From positions 1-64,000 of the forward strand of contig CACIWG010000002.1 in NCBI GenBank assembly GCA_902590245.1: a stretch of 64,000 nt of DNA, written 5' to 3'. The notes below the pieces were generated by a model. It was not told where the DNA came from, searched no databases, and saw only the letters and a program-made list of their open reading frames with translations. Below, piece by piece: positions 54,325-62,564 of the stretch. The DNA is from an uncultured SAR116 cluster alpha proteobacterium. Lineage in GTDB: Bacteria > Pseudomonadota > Alphaproteobacteria > Puniceispirillales > Marisalimonadaceae. The first letter of the stretch is position 1, and every line of letters begins with the position of its first letter. The position numbers were made by a program, and so were the translations under genes.

Positions 54325-54352
54325 TGTATAGATTATTTTCAAAAAAAAACAA
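54325..54352 (-). promoter_or_regulatory. possible promoter of rpsA
   Basis: On the minus strand TTGTTT (54352-54347) and TATACA (54330-54325) are 16 bases apart in the 60-base gap between cmk and rpsA, each matching the consensus at 4/6. A separate rpsA promoter behind cmk is known from other bacteria. The T-run between the boxes makes this uncertain. Confidence 0.35.
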
Positions 54353-54366
54353 TAAATCTTTTAAAA

Positions 54367-55014
54367 TTATTTATTTTTTTTTATATAATAAAGAGCTTTT
54401 TTTAAAACTTGTTCAGGATTTAAGAATTCTGTGTCTATTAAAATGGAGTCTTTTGATTGAATTAAAGGAGAATTATCTCTTGATTTGTCATTAAAATCTC
54501 TTTTTTCTAAATCAAGTATAATTTTTTTTAATTGAATAGATTTGTTATTTTTGTAAAGTTGTTCAAATCTTCTTTTTGCTCTTATTTTAACTGGAGCGTC
54601 TATATAAAACTTAAAATCTGCATTAGGTAAAATCTTAGTTCCAATATCTCTGCCGTCTAGTATACAGCCACCCTTTTTTTTTGTCATATTGTCTACAAAT
54701 TCAATCTGAAGTATATTTAGTTTTTTTCGTACAAAGTCCAATTTCCCAATAATTGATGCAAAATTTCCATATAAATCATGTTTTAAAGTTTCTGGATCTA
54801 AATCATTAAAATCAAAATCATTTAACACATTATTTAGGATAGAATCATCAATAGTTTTTTTTGTTGGCATCATTTTCTTAGATCTAATATATGAAAAAGC
54901 TACTTTTCTATATAATAAACCTGTATCTAAACGCGGTAGTCTTAATGTCTTAGATAAGAGATAACTTAATGTTCCTTTTCCTGAAGCAGCTGTACCATCA
55001 ATAGCAATTTTCAT
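54367..55014 (-). CDS. cmk: cytidylate kinase
   Basis: A 215-residue kinase phosphorylating CMP and dCMP. It has the P-loop IAIDGTAASGKGTLS at residues 3-17, the substrate region LDTGLLYRKVA near residues 30-40, and GRDIGTKILPNADFKFYI near residues 120-137. The start overlaps the aroA stop by 4 bases; cmk downstream of aroA and upstream of rpsA is a widespread arrangement. Confidence 0.96.
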   Translation of the reverse strand: MKIAIDGTAASGKGTLSYLLSKTLRLPRLDTGLLYRKVAFSYIRSKKMMPTKKTIDDSILNNVLNDFDFNDLDPETLKHDLYGNFASIIGKLDFVRKKLNILQIEFVDNMTKKKGGCILDGRDIGTKILPNADFKFYIDAPVKIRAKRRFEQLYKNNKSIQLKKIILDLEKRDFNDKSRDNSPLIQSKDSILIDTEFLNPEQVLKKALYYIKKNK

Positions 55015-56345
55015 TCTATCACTCGATATTTTTTAAAATTAGCCCCTATAGACTTCATAATGTTATAAAAACCTGGAAATGAAGTGCTAATTGTTTCAGC
55101 ATTGTTTACTTTAATACCTTTTTCCATCAACAAACCAAGGCATAAAAAAGACATAGCAATTCTGTGGTCAAACTTAGAATCAATTGCAATTTCTTTTTTT
55201 GGGTTTACTTTTTTATTTCCTATAATTGAAATAGAGTCTGTTGTAGATTTCACAGAAAATCCAAATTCATTCAAATTATCTACCATTTCTTTAATTCTAT
55301 CAGACTCTTTATTTCTTAAATCTTTGATGCCTCTCATAATGGTTTCACCTTCTGCAAAACAAGCAACTATACAAAATATAGGGAATTCATCAATCATGCT
55401 AGGCACTCTTTTTTGTGGTACAACAATACCCTTCAGTTTACTATATTTAACATGGATATCGCCAACTACTTCACCAGATATACTTTTTTGATTAATAAAT
55501 TTTATAAAGCCACCCATTTCCCTAATGGATTCATAAAAACCAGTTCTCAAATCATTTAAGCAAACATTTTTTATTTTAATATCACTATCTGGAATGATTA
55601 AAGCGACAGCTGACGGAAATGCTGCACTGGAGGGATCATTAGGAATTTTAAAATGTTTACTCTTTAAATATGGAAGGCCTTTAAGTTCTATTCTATTTGA
55701 TCCATCCTTAAGATATTTTGATTGAATACTAGCTCCCATGAAATGCAACATTTTTTCTGTATGATCTCTTGACTTAACTAATTCTGAATATGAGGTTTTA
55801 CCAGTTGTGGTTAACCCATTTAAAAGCACACATGATTTTACCTGTGCTGAAGAGAGTATAGAGGTGTATTTAATAGGAATAGGTATTTTGTTTCCTTTAA
55901 TTGTTACAGGAAGTTTAAAATTATCAGACTGAATTTCTGCTCCACTCTGCTTTAAAGGAACAAGAACTCTTTTCATTGGTCTAGAGTTTAACGACTCATC
56001 TCCAATAAAAGATGCTGTTATATCACACCCTGAAACTAATCCCATCAATAGCCTAACTCCAGTCCCAGAGTTACCTAAATTTAAAATTTTATTTGGAGTT
56101 ATTAGACTTCCTAGTCCATTTCCCTGAACTTCCCATATTTTTTGATTTTTTTTTATGCTAACTCCAAGTTCTTTTAAAGCATTTAAAGTAGCTAATACAT
56201 CTTGACTTTCTAACAAATTTTCAATGGTTGTTTTGCCAACTGCACATGCACCAAGTATAAGTGCTCTATGAGAAATAGATTTATCACCAGGGACAAATAT
56301 TTCCCCACTAAGTTTTTTTGATTTGATAGAAATTATAGAAACCAT
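55011..56345 (-). CDS. aroA: 3-phosphoshikimate 1-carboxyvinyltransferase (EPSP synthase)
   Basis: A 444-residue shikimate-pathway enzyme joining PEP and shikimate 3-phosphate. It has PGDKSISHRALILG near residues 19-32, LGNSGTGVRLLMGLV near residues 90-104, SAQVKSCVLLNGL, and SRDHTEKMLHFMG. The GDKSISHR motif with a RDHTEKML block resembles the class II EPSP synthases of Agrobacterium type; the class call is from motif memory. It heads the minus-strand run down to folC. Confidence 0.96.
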   Translation of the reverse strand: MVSIISIKSKKLSGEIFVPGDKSISHRALILGACAVGKTTIENLLESQDVLATLNALKELGVSIKKNQKIWEVQGNGLGSLITPNKILNLGNSGTGVRLLMGLVSGCDITASFIGDESLNSRPMKRVLVPLKQSGAEIQSDNFKLPVTIKGNKIPIPIKYTSILSSAQVKSCVLLNGLTTTGKTSYSELVKSRDHTEKMLHFMGASIQSKYLKDGSNRIELKGLPYLKSKHFKIPNDPSSAAFPSAVALIIPDSDIKIKNVCLNDLRTGFYESIREMGGFIKFINQKSISGEVVGDIHVKYSKLKGIVVPQKRVPSMIDEFPIFCIVACFAEGETIMRGIKDLRNKESDRIKEMVDNLNEFGFSVKSTTDSISIIGNKKVNPKKEIAIDSKFDHRIAMSFLCLGLLMEKGIKVNNAETISTSFPGFYNIMKSIGANFKKYRVIE

Positions 56346-56447
56346 TTGATTTTTATTTTTAAAGCGTTAAAGAATAAAAATCAAAAGCTATTTTTTCTTA
56401 TTTTATTATAGTTTACTAGCCTGTTTAAATAATATGGAGATTAAAAC

Positions 56448-56870
56448 ATGTCTAAGCCAGAATGGGGAATAAAAAGAGTTTGTCCTTCATGTAGTATTAA
56501 ATATTATGATTTTAATAAAGATCCTATAATTTGCCCTAAATGCGAATTCCAGTTTGACCCGGATTTATTATTAAAAAGCAGGAAAGGTAGAACTATAGCA
56601 ACTAAATCAGAAGCTAATTCAATTTCAAATAATGCTAAAGAAGAAGAGATTACTTTGGAAGAAGATATTAATTCATTAGAAGATGATCAAGAAATTTTAG
56701 AGATTGAAGATGAAACAGAAATTCAAGATGATGATATTGATAATAATTTAGAAAAGAATATTGATAATAATGATTCACTAGAAATTATTGAGGAAGTACT
56801 AGACAATAAAGATGAATTTTCAATGGAAATTGATGATGATACTGATAAAGATAATAATGATGAGAAATAA
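56448..56870 (+). CDS. TIGR02300 / FYDLN acidic family protein
   Basis: A 140-residue protein. The first 45 residues carry a zinc-ribbon-like motif with CPSC (residues 12-15) and CPKC (about 30-33), enclosing KYYDFNKDPIICP, the family's FYDLN-type segment. The remaining 90 residues are mostly Asp, Glu and Asn, probably disordered. The family is nearly confined to Alphaproteobacteria and its function is unknown. It is divergent from aroA and stops 6 bases before tRNA-Ala, a common arrangement. Confidence 0.9.
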   Translation: MSKPEWGIKRVCPSCSIKYYDFNKDPIICPKCEFQFDPDLLLKSRKGRTIATKSEANSISNNAKEEEITLEEDINSLEDDQEILEIEDETEIQDDDIDNNLEKNIDNNDSLEIIEEVLDNKDEFSMEIDDDTDKDNNDEK

Positions 56871-56876
56871 ATTAAT

Positions 56877-56952
56877 GGGGCTATAGCTCAGCTGGGAGAG
56901 CGCTACACTGGCAGTGTAGAGGTCAGGGGTTCGATCCCCCTTAGCTCCACCA
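56877..56952 (+). tRNA. tRNA-Ala (anticodon GGC)
   Basis: A 76-base tRNA with encoded CCA. GGGGCTA at the 5' end pairs with TAGCTCC, including one G-T pair. The anticodon stem CTACA/TGTAG encloses CTGGCAG, with GGC at 56910-56912, reading GCC and GCU. GGTTCGATCC forms the T loop. It is likely transcribed with the TIGR02300 gene. Confidence 0.98.
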
Positions 56953-56962
56953 ATTTTAATTT

Positions 56963-57739
56963 TTAACTACTGAAACCCATTTTCATTCTAATTTTAGTCG
57001 CACTTATGGCAGTAATTTTTTCATCAAAAGTTTCTTGCTCAATTTTATATCCAACATCTCTTCCATAAGTAATGTTAGTTACATTAGGCACCTGCATAAC
57101 TATATAATCTTTATTCAAAACAAATTTTTCTTTTGAAAGTTTTTCAATGATACCAATTTTTATCTCTTCATAATTAAATGGGTTGCTATTGTTCCAATTT
57201 TGACAATCTCTGACTTGCAAAACAACTTGATTAGTTTTGGAATAAGCTCTTTTAAACAAAGCTAAATGACCATCATGAAATGGCTGCCATCTTCCTAGCA
57301 TTTGTACTGTGGGTTTTTTCCAGTCAAATGTTATCAAATCAGAAACAATTTGGTTCACATATTTGTCAGAATCAAATTGAGTAAAATGATAACAAATTTT
57401 TTCAGACTGATTAGGTTTTTCAAATAATGAATTTGTGTCAGCAAACTTACTTTTGGCTATAGTGTCCATAAAAATGATAATATCACCTGAAATTATTTTT
57501 CTATACTCGATCTTTGGGCAAACAAAGTCCAATATTACATATTGATCATTAATTTCTTTAGATAGTTCTTTCATTCTGTAAACCTGTCTGAGTCTTCCTT
57601 CTTTAGAAAAATCCCAGTCATTGAACTTTTCTCTTACGATATCAGCATTTAAATGTTTGCAATCGAGTTTTTTTGAGAGTTTGTTCGCAAGAGTTGATTT
57701 ACCAGAGCCAGGTAGTCCAAAAATCAAAATCTTTTTCAT
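56963..57739 (-). CDS. fusion of P-loop kinase and cytidylyltransferase-like domain
   Basis: A 258-residue two-domain protein. Residues 1 to about 135 are a P-loop kinase resembling adenylylsulfate kinases, with GLPGSGKSTLAN at 8-19 and NADIVREKFNDWDFS at 31-45. Residues 143-258 are a nucleotidyltransferase with GRWQPFHDGHLALFKRA, where His155 and His158 form the HxGH-type site, and ISATKIRMK at the end. The order kinase-transferase recalls PAPS synthases, but the second half is of the short cytidylyltransferase/NMNAT type. The substrate is unknown. It converges on tRNA-Ala. Confidence 0.75.
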   Translation of the reverse strand: MKKILIFGLPGSGKSTLANKLSKKLDCKHLNADIVREKFNDWDFSKEGRLRQVYRMKELSKEINDQYVILDFVCPKIEYRKIISGDIIIFMDTIAKSKFADTNSLFEKPNQSEKICYHFTQFDSDKYVNQIVSDLITFDWKKPTVQMLGRWQPFHDGHLALFKRAYSKTNQVVLQVRDCQNWNNSNPFNYEEIKIGIIEKLSKEKFVLNKDYIVMQVPNVTNITYGRDVGYKIEQETFDEKITAISATKIRMKMGFSS

Positions 57740-58361
57740 TATTTTTCCTTATATTTAATAGCATTAGTTCTAAATTCATTATTCATATTTTATGCCAAAG
57801 TAAGAAGTTAATGATTATATCAATATTTATGAAAGAACAGTATAATGGATTTGTTAATTTCTATTTTCGTTGTGTTTCTTATTAAATATGTATTTTGCCA
57901 ATAGGTACAATAGTCCATAGATTAGTAATGAGTGCATATAAATGTTTGGAACGAATGAATATTTGGAGTACGACTTTTTAAGTGAGAATAGCAACTTGGA
58001 ATATAAACTCTGTAAGACTGCGTCTGCATCAAGTTCTGCGTTTTATAAAATAACAGAACATTAATGTTATGTGCCGATTAAAATCAAATCAAATTCTGAT
58101 GGAAGTGTAGTTATTGTCGAAATCATGGATACAAGTTTATATTTAAGTGACCCTAAATATAGGGCAGTTGCTTATAGTGCTAGACATGCAGTAAGAGATT
58201 GTTCAACTTTACCATTACCTGCAAATAAATATGTATCATTGAAAACATTGTGTTTAATTTTGATACATCTTTTATTAACTAAAACTAATAGCAAATTTAA
58301 AAACATTAGAGTTCTGAGAATTTAAAATTGAATTTTATAAAATTTATTTGATAATAAAATA
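57740..58361 (+). other. region without an intact gene
   Basis: About 620 bases between the fusion enzyme and the TPR-sulfotransferase. It contains an exonuclease III remnant (57982-58083). The open frame at 58071-58325 (GTG start, 84 codons) has no recognised motif, no ribosome-binding site and begins inside that remnant, so it is not called as a gene. The remainder is AT-rich with scattered stops and presumably includes the promoter of the next gene. Confidence 0.5.
57982..58083 (+). pseudogene. exodeoxyribonuclease III (xthA) N-terminal remnant
   Basis: From GTG at 57982 the frame reads RIATWNINSVRLRLHQVLRF, the typical start of ExoIII (strand followed by the metal-binding Asn), then IK, a stop at 58051, and then QNINVMC, the family's next segment. 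After this the match is lost with what looks like a small deletion before IK. The remaining 220 residues of the enzyme, including the Glu and Asp-His catalytic residues, are absent. Confidence 0.75.
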
Positions 58362-60416
58362 ATGGAAAGTACAAATCCATCTCAGCAACAATTAAGTAAT
58401 CTATTAGAACACTATCAGTCTGGACGGTTAGACGAGGCCGAAAAGCTAGCTACATCCATAAGCCAAGATTTTCCTAATCATCAATTTGCTTGGAAAGTTT
58501 TAGGTGCAGTATTAGGAATAAAAGGCAGAAAGTCTGAAGCTATACATGCTAATCAGACCGTAGTTAAATTATCTCCTCAAGATGCCGAAGCCCACAACAA
58601 CTTAGGTAATACGCTACAAGAGTTGGACAGATTAGATGAGGCTAAAGCAAGTTATGCACAAGCGATATTTTTAAAACCTGACTATGCCGAAGCTCACAAC
58701 AACTTGGGTAACACACTCAAAAAACTAAGAAGAGTTGACGATGCCTTAACAAGCTACACAAAAGCGATATCATTAAAACCCGACTTAGCCCTAGCCCACT
58801 ACAACTTGGGTAACACGTTCAAAGAACTAGAGAGATTAGACGAAGCTGTAGCAAGTTACAAACAAGCAATAATGTTTAAGCCTGACTTAGCCCTAGCGCA
58901 CTACAACTTGGGTAACGCACTCAAACAATTAGACAGATTAGATGAGGCAAAGACAAGTTACAGACAAGCGATAGTGTTGAAACCTGACTATGTGGAAGCC
59001 CACAACAATTTGGGTATCATGCTTCAAGAACTAGGCAGATTGAAAGAAGCTGAAACGAACTATAACCAAGCGATAGCGTTGAAACCTAACTATGCAGAAG
59101 CCCACTACAACTTAGGTATTACGCTACAAGAGTTAGGAAGGTTAGAAGAATCTGTTGTGAGCTATGAGCAAGCCATAACGTTAAAGCCTGACTATGCCGA
59201 AGCATACAGCAACTTGGGTTATACACTCAAAAAACTAGGAAGATTAGAAGAATCTGTTGTAAGCTATGAGCAAGCCATAACGTTAAAGCCTGACTATGCC
59301 GAAGCCCATTGCAACTTGGGTAACACACTTAAAGAACTAGGAAGATTAGACGAATCTGTTGCAAGCTATGAGCAAGCCATAAAGTTGAAACCTGACTATG
59401 CCGAGGCCTACAAGTATCTTACATCAATGAAAAAATTTAATAGACAAGATGAACAGTATTCAAAAATGCAAGAGCTATATCTTAATAAAAATATTTCAGA
59501 GGAGCAGCGTTGCCATATTAACTTTGGTTTAGCAAAAGCTTGTGAGGATTTAGGAAATTTCGAGAAAGCGTTTCAGCATTATAAAGAGGGAAATATGCTT
59601 CGTAAAAAGCTATTGAATTATAATATTAATAAAGATAAAGAATTGTTTAGGCAAATTAAAGCTAACTACTTACGAATAGAAAATAGTTCGTTAGATCCTA
59701 ACAAATTACCAAAAAATTTGATGCCAATTTTTATTGTTGGCATGCCTCGCTCTGGCACAACTTTAGTAGAACAAATAATTTCTTCTCACTCGAAAGTAAC
59801 TGGAGCTGGAGAGTTAGATTTTGCAGCTCAATTTGGTGGAGCTATCGCTTCTGGTATTGTTGAAGCAAATAATGAGTCTTTGCTCCATTTTCGTCATAAA
59901 TATCTTAATAAACTGCAGAATGTTTCTGAAGGAAATTTGATTGTTATAGACAAAATGCCACAAAATTTCCGTTTTATAGGATTACTTGCTGCTGCGTTTC
60001 CTGAGGCTAAAATAATACACGTAAAAAGAAACCCTGCTGCAGTATGTTGGTCAAATTATAAGCAGTATTTTGTGTCAAAAGATTTGGGCTATTGTTATGC
60101 ACTAGACGACGTAATTAGTTATTATAAATTGTATGAAAATCTCATGGATTTTTGGACAAACACGCTTAGTAATAGGGTTTACAAACTTGATTACGAACTA
60201 CTAATTGTTAATCAGGATAGTGAGACTCGTCGGCTAATTGAATATCTAGGCTTAAATTGGGACGAAAAATGCCTTGCGCCTCAAAATAATACGAGGAGGG
60301 TAGCAACAGCGTCCAACCTTCAGATTAGAAAAAAAGTGTATCGAAGTAGTTCAGAGCAATGGAAGAAATATCAACCACTCCTTAATGGAGCATTTGATGG
60401 TTTATTGTCGTCATGA
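58362..60416 (+). CDS. TPR-repeat sulfotransferase
   Basis: A 684-residue protein. Residues 5-75 form two divergent helical repeats, and about residues 76-350 are eight consecutive near-perfect 34-residue TPRs (consensus AEAHNNLGNTLKELGRLDEA..SYEQAI.LKPDY). Residues 455-684 form a sulfotransferase domain with the PAPS 5'-phosphosulfate loop IVGMPRSGTTLVEQII and the later KRNPAAVCWSNYKQYF. Such proteins are common in marine bacteria and are thought to sulfate proteins or polysaccharides. It stands alone between two decayed fragments. GC and C-ending codons in the TPR part look higher than in neighbours. Confidence 0.9.
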   Translation: MESTNPSQQQLSNLLEHYQSGRLDEAEKLATSISQDFPNHQFAWKVLGAVLGIKGRKSEAIHANQTVVKLSPQDAEAHNNLGNTLQELDRLDEAKASYAQAIFLKPDYAEAHNNLGNTLKKLRRVDDALTSYTKAISLKPDLALAHYNLGNTFKELERLDEAVASYKQAIMFKPDLALAHYNLGNALKQLDRLDEAKTSYRQAIVLKPDYVEAHNNLGIMLQELGRLKEAETNYNQAIALKPNYAEAHYNLGITLQELGRLEESVVSYEQAITLKPDYAEAYSNLGYTLKKLGRLEESVVSYEQAITLKPDYAEAHCNLGNTLKELGRLDESVASYEQAIKLKPDYAEAYKYLTSMKKFNRQDEQYSKMQELYLNKNISEEQRCHINFGLAKACEDLGNFEKAFQHYKEGNMLRKKLLNYNINKDKELFRQIKANYLRIENSSLDPNKLPKNLMPIFIVGMPRSGTTLVEQIISSHSKVTGAGELDFAAQFGGAIASGIVEANNESLLHFRHKYLNKLQNVSEGNLIVIDKMPQNFRFIGLLAAAFPEAKIIHVKRNPAAVCWSNYKQYFVSKDLGYCYALDDVISYYKLYENLMDFWTNTLSNRVYKLDYELLIVNQDSETRRLIEYLGLNWDEKCLAPQNNTRRVATASNLQIRKKVYRSSSEQWKKYQPLLNGAFDGLLSS
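59144..59402 (+). repeat. near-identical 102-base tandem repeats inside the TPR gene
   Basis: The repeat beginning AGAAGAATCTGTTGT at 59144 recurs at 59246 and, slightly diverged (AGACGAATCTGTTGC), at 59348, a period of exactly 102 bases or 34 codons. The first two copies match almost base for base for more than 60 bases (to GACTATGCCGAAGC), including silent positions, which suggests recent duplication or gene conversion. Confidence 0.85.
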
Positions 60417-60627
60417 GTTATAAACTAAATGCTCTAAGCTAAATTAACATCAAAATTAAACCAACAAGTATTATATCAAAATCCGTTATTAAAATGACAC
60501 TTGATATTTTACTTGAATCAAATCAATGTATGAAAATGCTAATTGTGATTTAATATCTAAGAATACTTTTTTAACTGAAATAAAGACGTACTTAAAGCAT
60601 TTTCTAAGCAAAGATTAAGATTATGTA

Positions 60628-60759
60628 ATGGAACTAAATATTGAAAAAGCATTGCAGCAGGGTATTGTCGCACATAAAGAGGACAAGCTTCAAGATGCTG
60701 AACGTTAATTGCGTGCTATATGGTTACAAAAAGTCAAAAGAACAGTTTTAAAAAAATAA
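60628..60759 (+). pseudogene. remnant of a second TPR protein
   Basis: ATG at 60628 opens the frame MELNIEKALQQGIVAHKEDK followed by LQDAER and a stop at 60706. This is the usual N-terminus of a TPR-sulfotransferase or TPR-glycosyltransferase. Past the stop the same frame reads LRAIW before drifting into AT-rich sequence that stops at 60757. The 427-base gap around it (60417-60843) contains nothing else recognised. It may be the stub of a paralogue of the upstream gene. Confidence 0.6.
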
Positions 60760-60843
60760 ATTATATAAAGTTATATTTAAAGATTACTTGAGATAAATTA
60801 TAAATAGTTGTTAAATAAGATTTCAAATTAGTTAAAATATCTT

Positions 60844-61779
60844 ATGAAAAAAGTTTTATTTTATCAAAAAGATACTCCAAAAAACCAAATAGATTTATGG
60901 AATAATAAATTAAAAAAATGGTATAAAGATTTTAAATTAATCCGTTTAGATGACCCAGAAGCATCTGAAGCAATGATAGCTTTATTATGGAAAGCGCCAA
61001 TGGATCAAGTTTTTAAATTTAAAAACTTAGAGGCAATAATATCTCTAGGTCAGGGTGTTGATCATATTATAAATGACATGAATTTTAACAATAATTTATC
61101 CGTTTATAGAATAGTTGATCCTTACATGGCAAAGTCAATGAGCCATTGGGTTATTTTATCAATACTAAATTATATTAGAGATTATGATGGTTATAGAAAT
61201 CAACAAATAAAAAAAATTTATAAATCTAGAAATTTTTTAGATTTTAAAAATATAAAGATAGGCATTTACGGAATAGGTCAAATTGGAAAAGTCGTTGCGA
61301 AAGATTTAAACTCTCTTGGGTTCAATGTTTTAGGTTGGAGTAGGTCTCAAAAGAATTATAAATTTTTAAAAAGCTGTTATTCTAGTGATGGCTTTAATCA
61401 TATGATAGAAAATTGTGATATACATATTTGCTTGTTGCCTCTGACCAGAGACACAAGAAAAATATTTGATAAAGAAAATTTTTCTAAAATGAAAAAAGGT
61501 GTTTGTTTTATAAATGCTGGAAGAGGTGACCATATTGTCGAAAAAGATTTAATATCTTTTTCTGGCAGTAAAATTAAACTAGCTATTTTGGATGTTTTTG
61601 GAGAGGAACCATTGCCAAAGACGCATCCTTTTTGGGAAAATAAAAATATTATTATTTGGCCACATGTATCAGCTGAAACTAATGTTGAAACTGCTGCAAA
61701 ACAAGTAGCAAATGCCATAAAATTAATTCACTCTGGAGAGACACCTGACAATAAAATTAATCTTGATTTAGGTTATTAA
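60844..61779 (+). CDS. D-2-hydroxyacid dehydrogenase, GhrA type
   Basis: A 311-residue NAD(P)-dependent dehydrogenase. The dinucleotide motif GIYGIGQIG is at about residues 140-148 followed by GWSRSQKN, whose Arg/Ser suggests NADPH preference. Later come LPLTRDTRKIFD, INAGRGDHIVEKDL and the catalytic His in PHVSAETNVETAA. These match glyoxylate/hydroxypyruvate reductase A. With the next two genes it may form a unit for 2-keto or 2-hydroxy acid turnover. Confidence 0.9.
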   Translation: MKKVLFYQKDTPKNQIDLWNNKLKKWYKDFKLIRLDDPEASEAMIALLWKAPMDQVFKFKNLEAIISLGQGVDHIINDMNFNNNLSVYRIVDPYMAKSMSHWVILSILNYIRDYDGYRNQQIKKIYKSRNFLDFKNIKIGIYGIGQIGKVVAKDLNSLGFNVLGWSRSQKNYKFLKSCYSSDGFNHMIENCDIHICLLPLTRDTRKIFDKENFSKMKKGVCFINAGRGDHIVEKDLISFSGSKIKLAILDVFGEEPLPKTHPFWENKNIIIWPHVSAETNVETAAKQVANAIKLIHSGETPDNKINLDLGY

Positions 61780-61798
61780 CTTTTAAAGAACTTATATT

Positions 61799-62560
61799 AT
61801 GAATGAGGCACTTAAAAAAAATTTTTTACATAGAAAACCAATTAGAGGGGCTATGATATTTGATTTTTTCTCGCCTGGGGTTCCTTATGTGATAAAGAAT
61901 TCAGGTTGCGAATTTGTCATTTTTGATATGGAACATGGAGGACTTGCATTAGATAAATTTAAAGAATTATCATTAATTTCAAATAGTATAAGTCTGAGTC
62001 CTATGATTAGAATCCCTGAAATTAGTTATAATTATGTAGCAAGAGCATTAGATTTAGGTGCAAATGGAATTATGATACCAATGGTAAATAATCAAAAAGA
62101 AGCTCTAGAAATTGTTAAATATTCAAAATATCCACCATTAGGAAGACGTGGTGCTGGATTTGGTTTTGCGCATAACGAATATAAACAAGATAATCCAATC
62201 GATATAATAGAAAATGCTAATAAAAATCTAATTAATATAATTCAAATAGAAAATGAAAGTGGTTTAAAAAATGTTGAAGAAATTGCAAAAATTGACAACG
62301 TAGATTGTCTATGGGTGGGTCATTTTGATCTAAGCAATTTTTTAGGAGTTCCCGGACAATTTAATTCTAAATTATATCTTGATGCTATCAATAGAATTGT
62401 AATGGCTGGAGAAAAATATAAAAAATCTTTAGGTATAATGGTGTCAACAAGACAAGAGATAGATTTTTATTCTAATTTAGGATTTAATGTAATAGCTGTT
62501 GGAACAGAAATGAATCTTTTAGCGAATAAAATTTCAGATTTAATAAAAAATAAGAGTTAA
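61799..62560 (+). CDS. HpcH/HpaI family aldolase
   Basis: A 253-residue TIM-barrel aldolase. Family features are FDMEHGG near residues 42-48, MIRIPE near residues 62-67, LDLGANGIMIPMV near residues 78-90, GRRGAGFG and the metal-binding glutamate in IQIENESGL, then WVGHFDLS. Members cleave 2-keto-3-deoxy sugar acids or 4-hydroxy-2-oxo acids to pyruvate or tartronate semialdehyde plus an aldehyde. The substrate cannot be read from the sequence. It lies 19 bases after the GhrA-type gene and 4 before the next dehydrogenase. Confidence 0.9.
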   Translation: MNEALKKNFLHRKPIRGAMIFDFFSPGVPYVIKNSGCEFVIFDMEHGGLALDKFKELSLISNSISLSPMIRIPEISYNYVARALDLGANGIMIPMVNNQKEALEIVKYSKYPPLGRRGAGFGFAHNEYKQDNPIDIIENANKNLINIIQIENESGLKNVEEIAKIDNVDCLWVGHFDLSNFLGVPGQFNSKLYLDAINRIVMAGEKYKKSLGIMVSTRQEIDFYSNLGFNVIAVGTEMNLLANKISDLIKNKS

Positions 62561-62564
62561 ATTA

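Noticed and set aside
58071..58325. 84-codon open frame with a GTG start
   Set aside because: It starts inside the xthA remnant, has no ribosome-binding site and no recognisable motif; probably chance.
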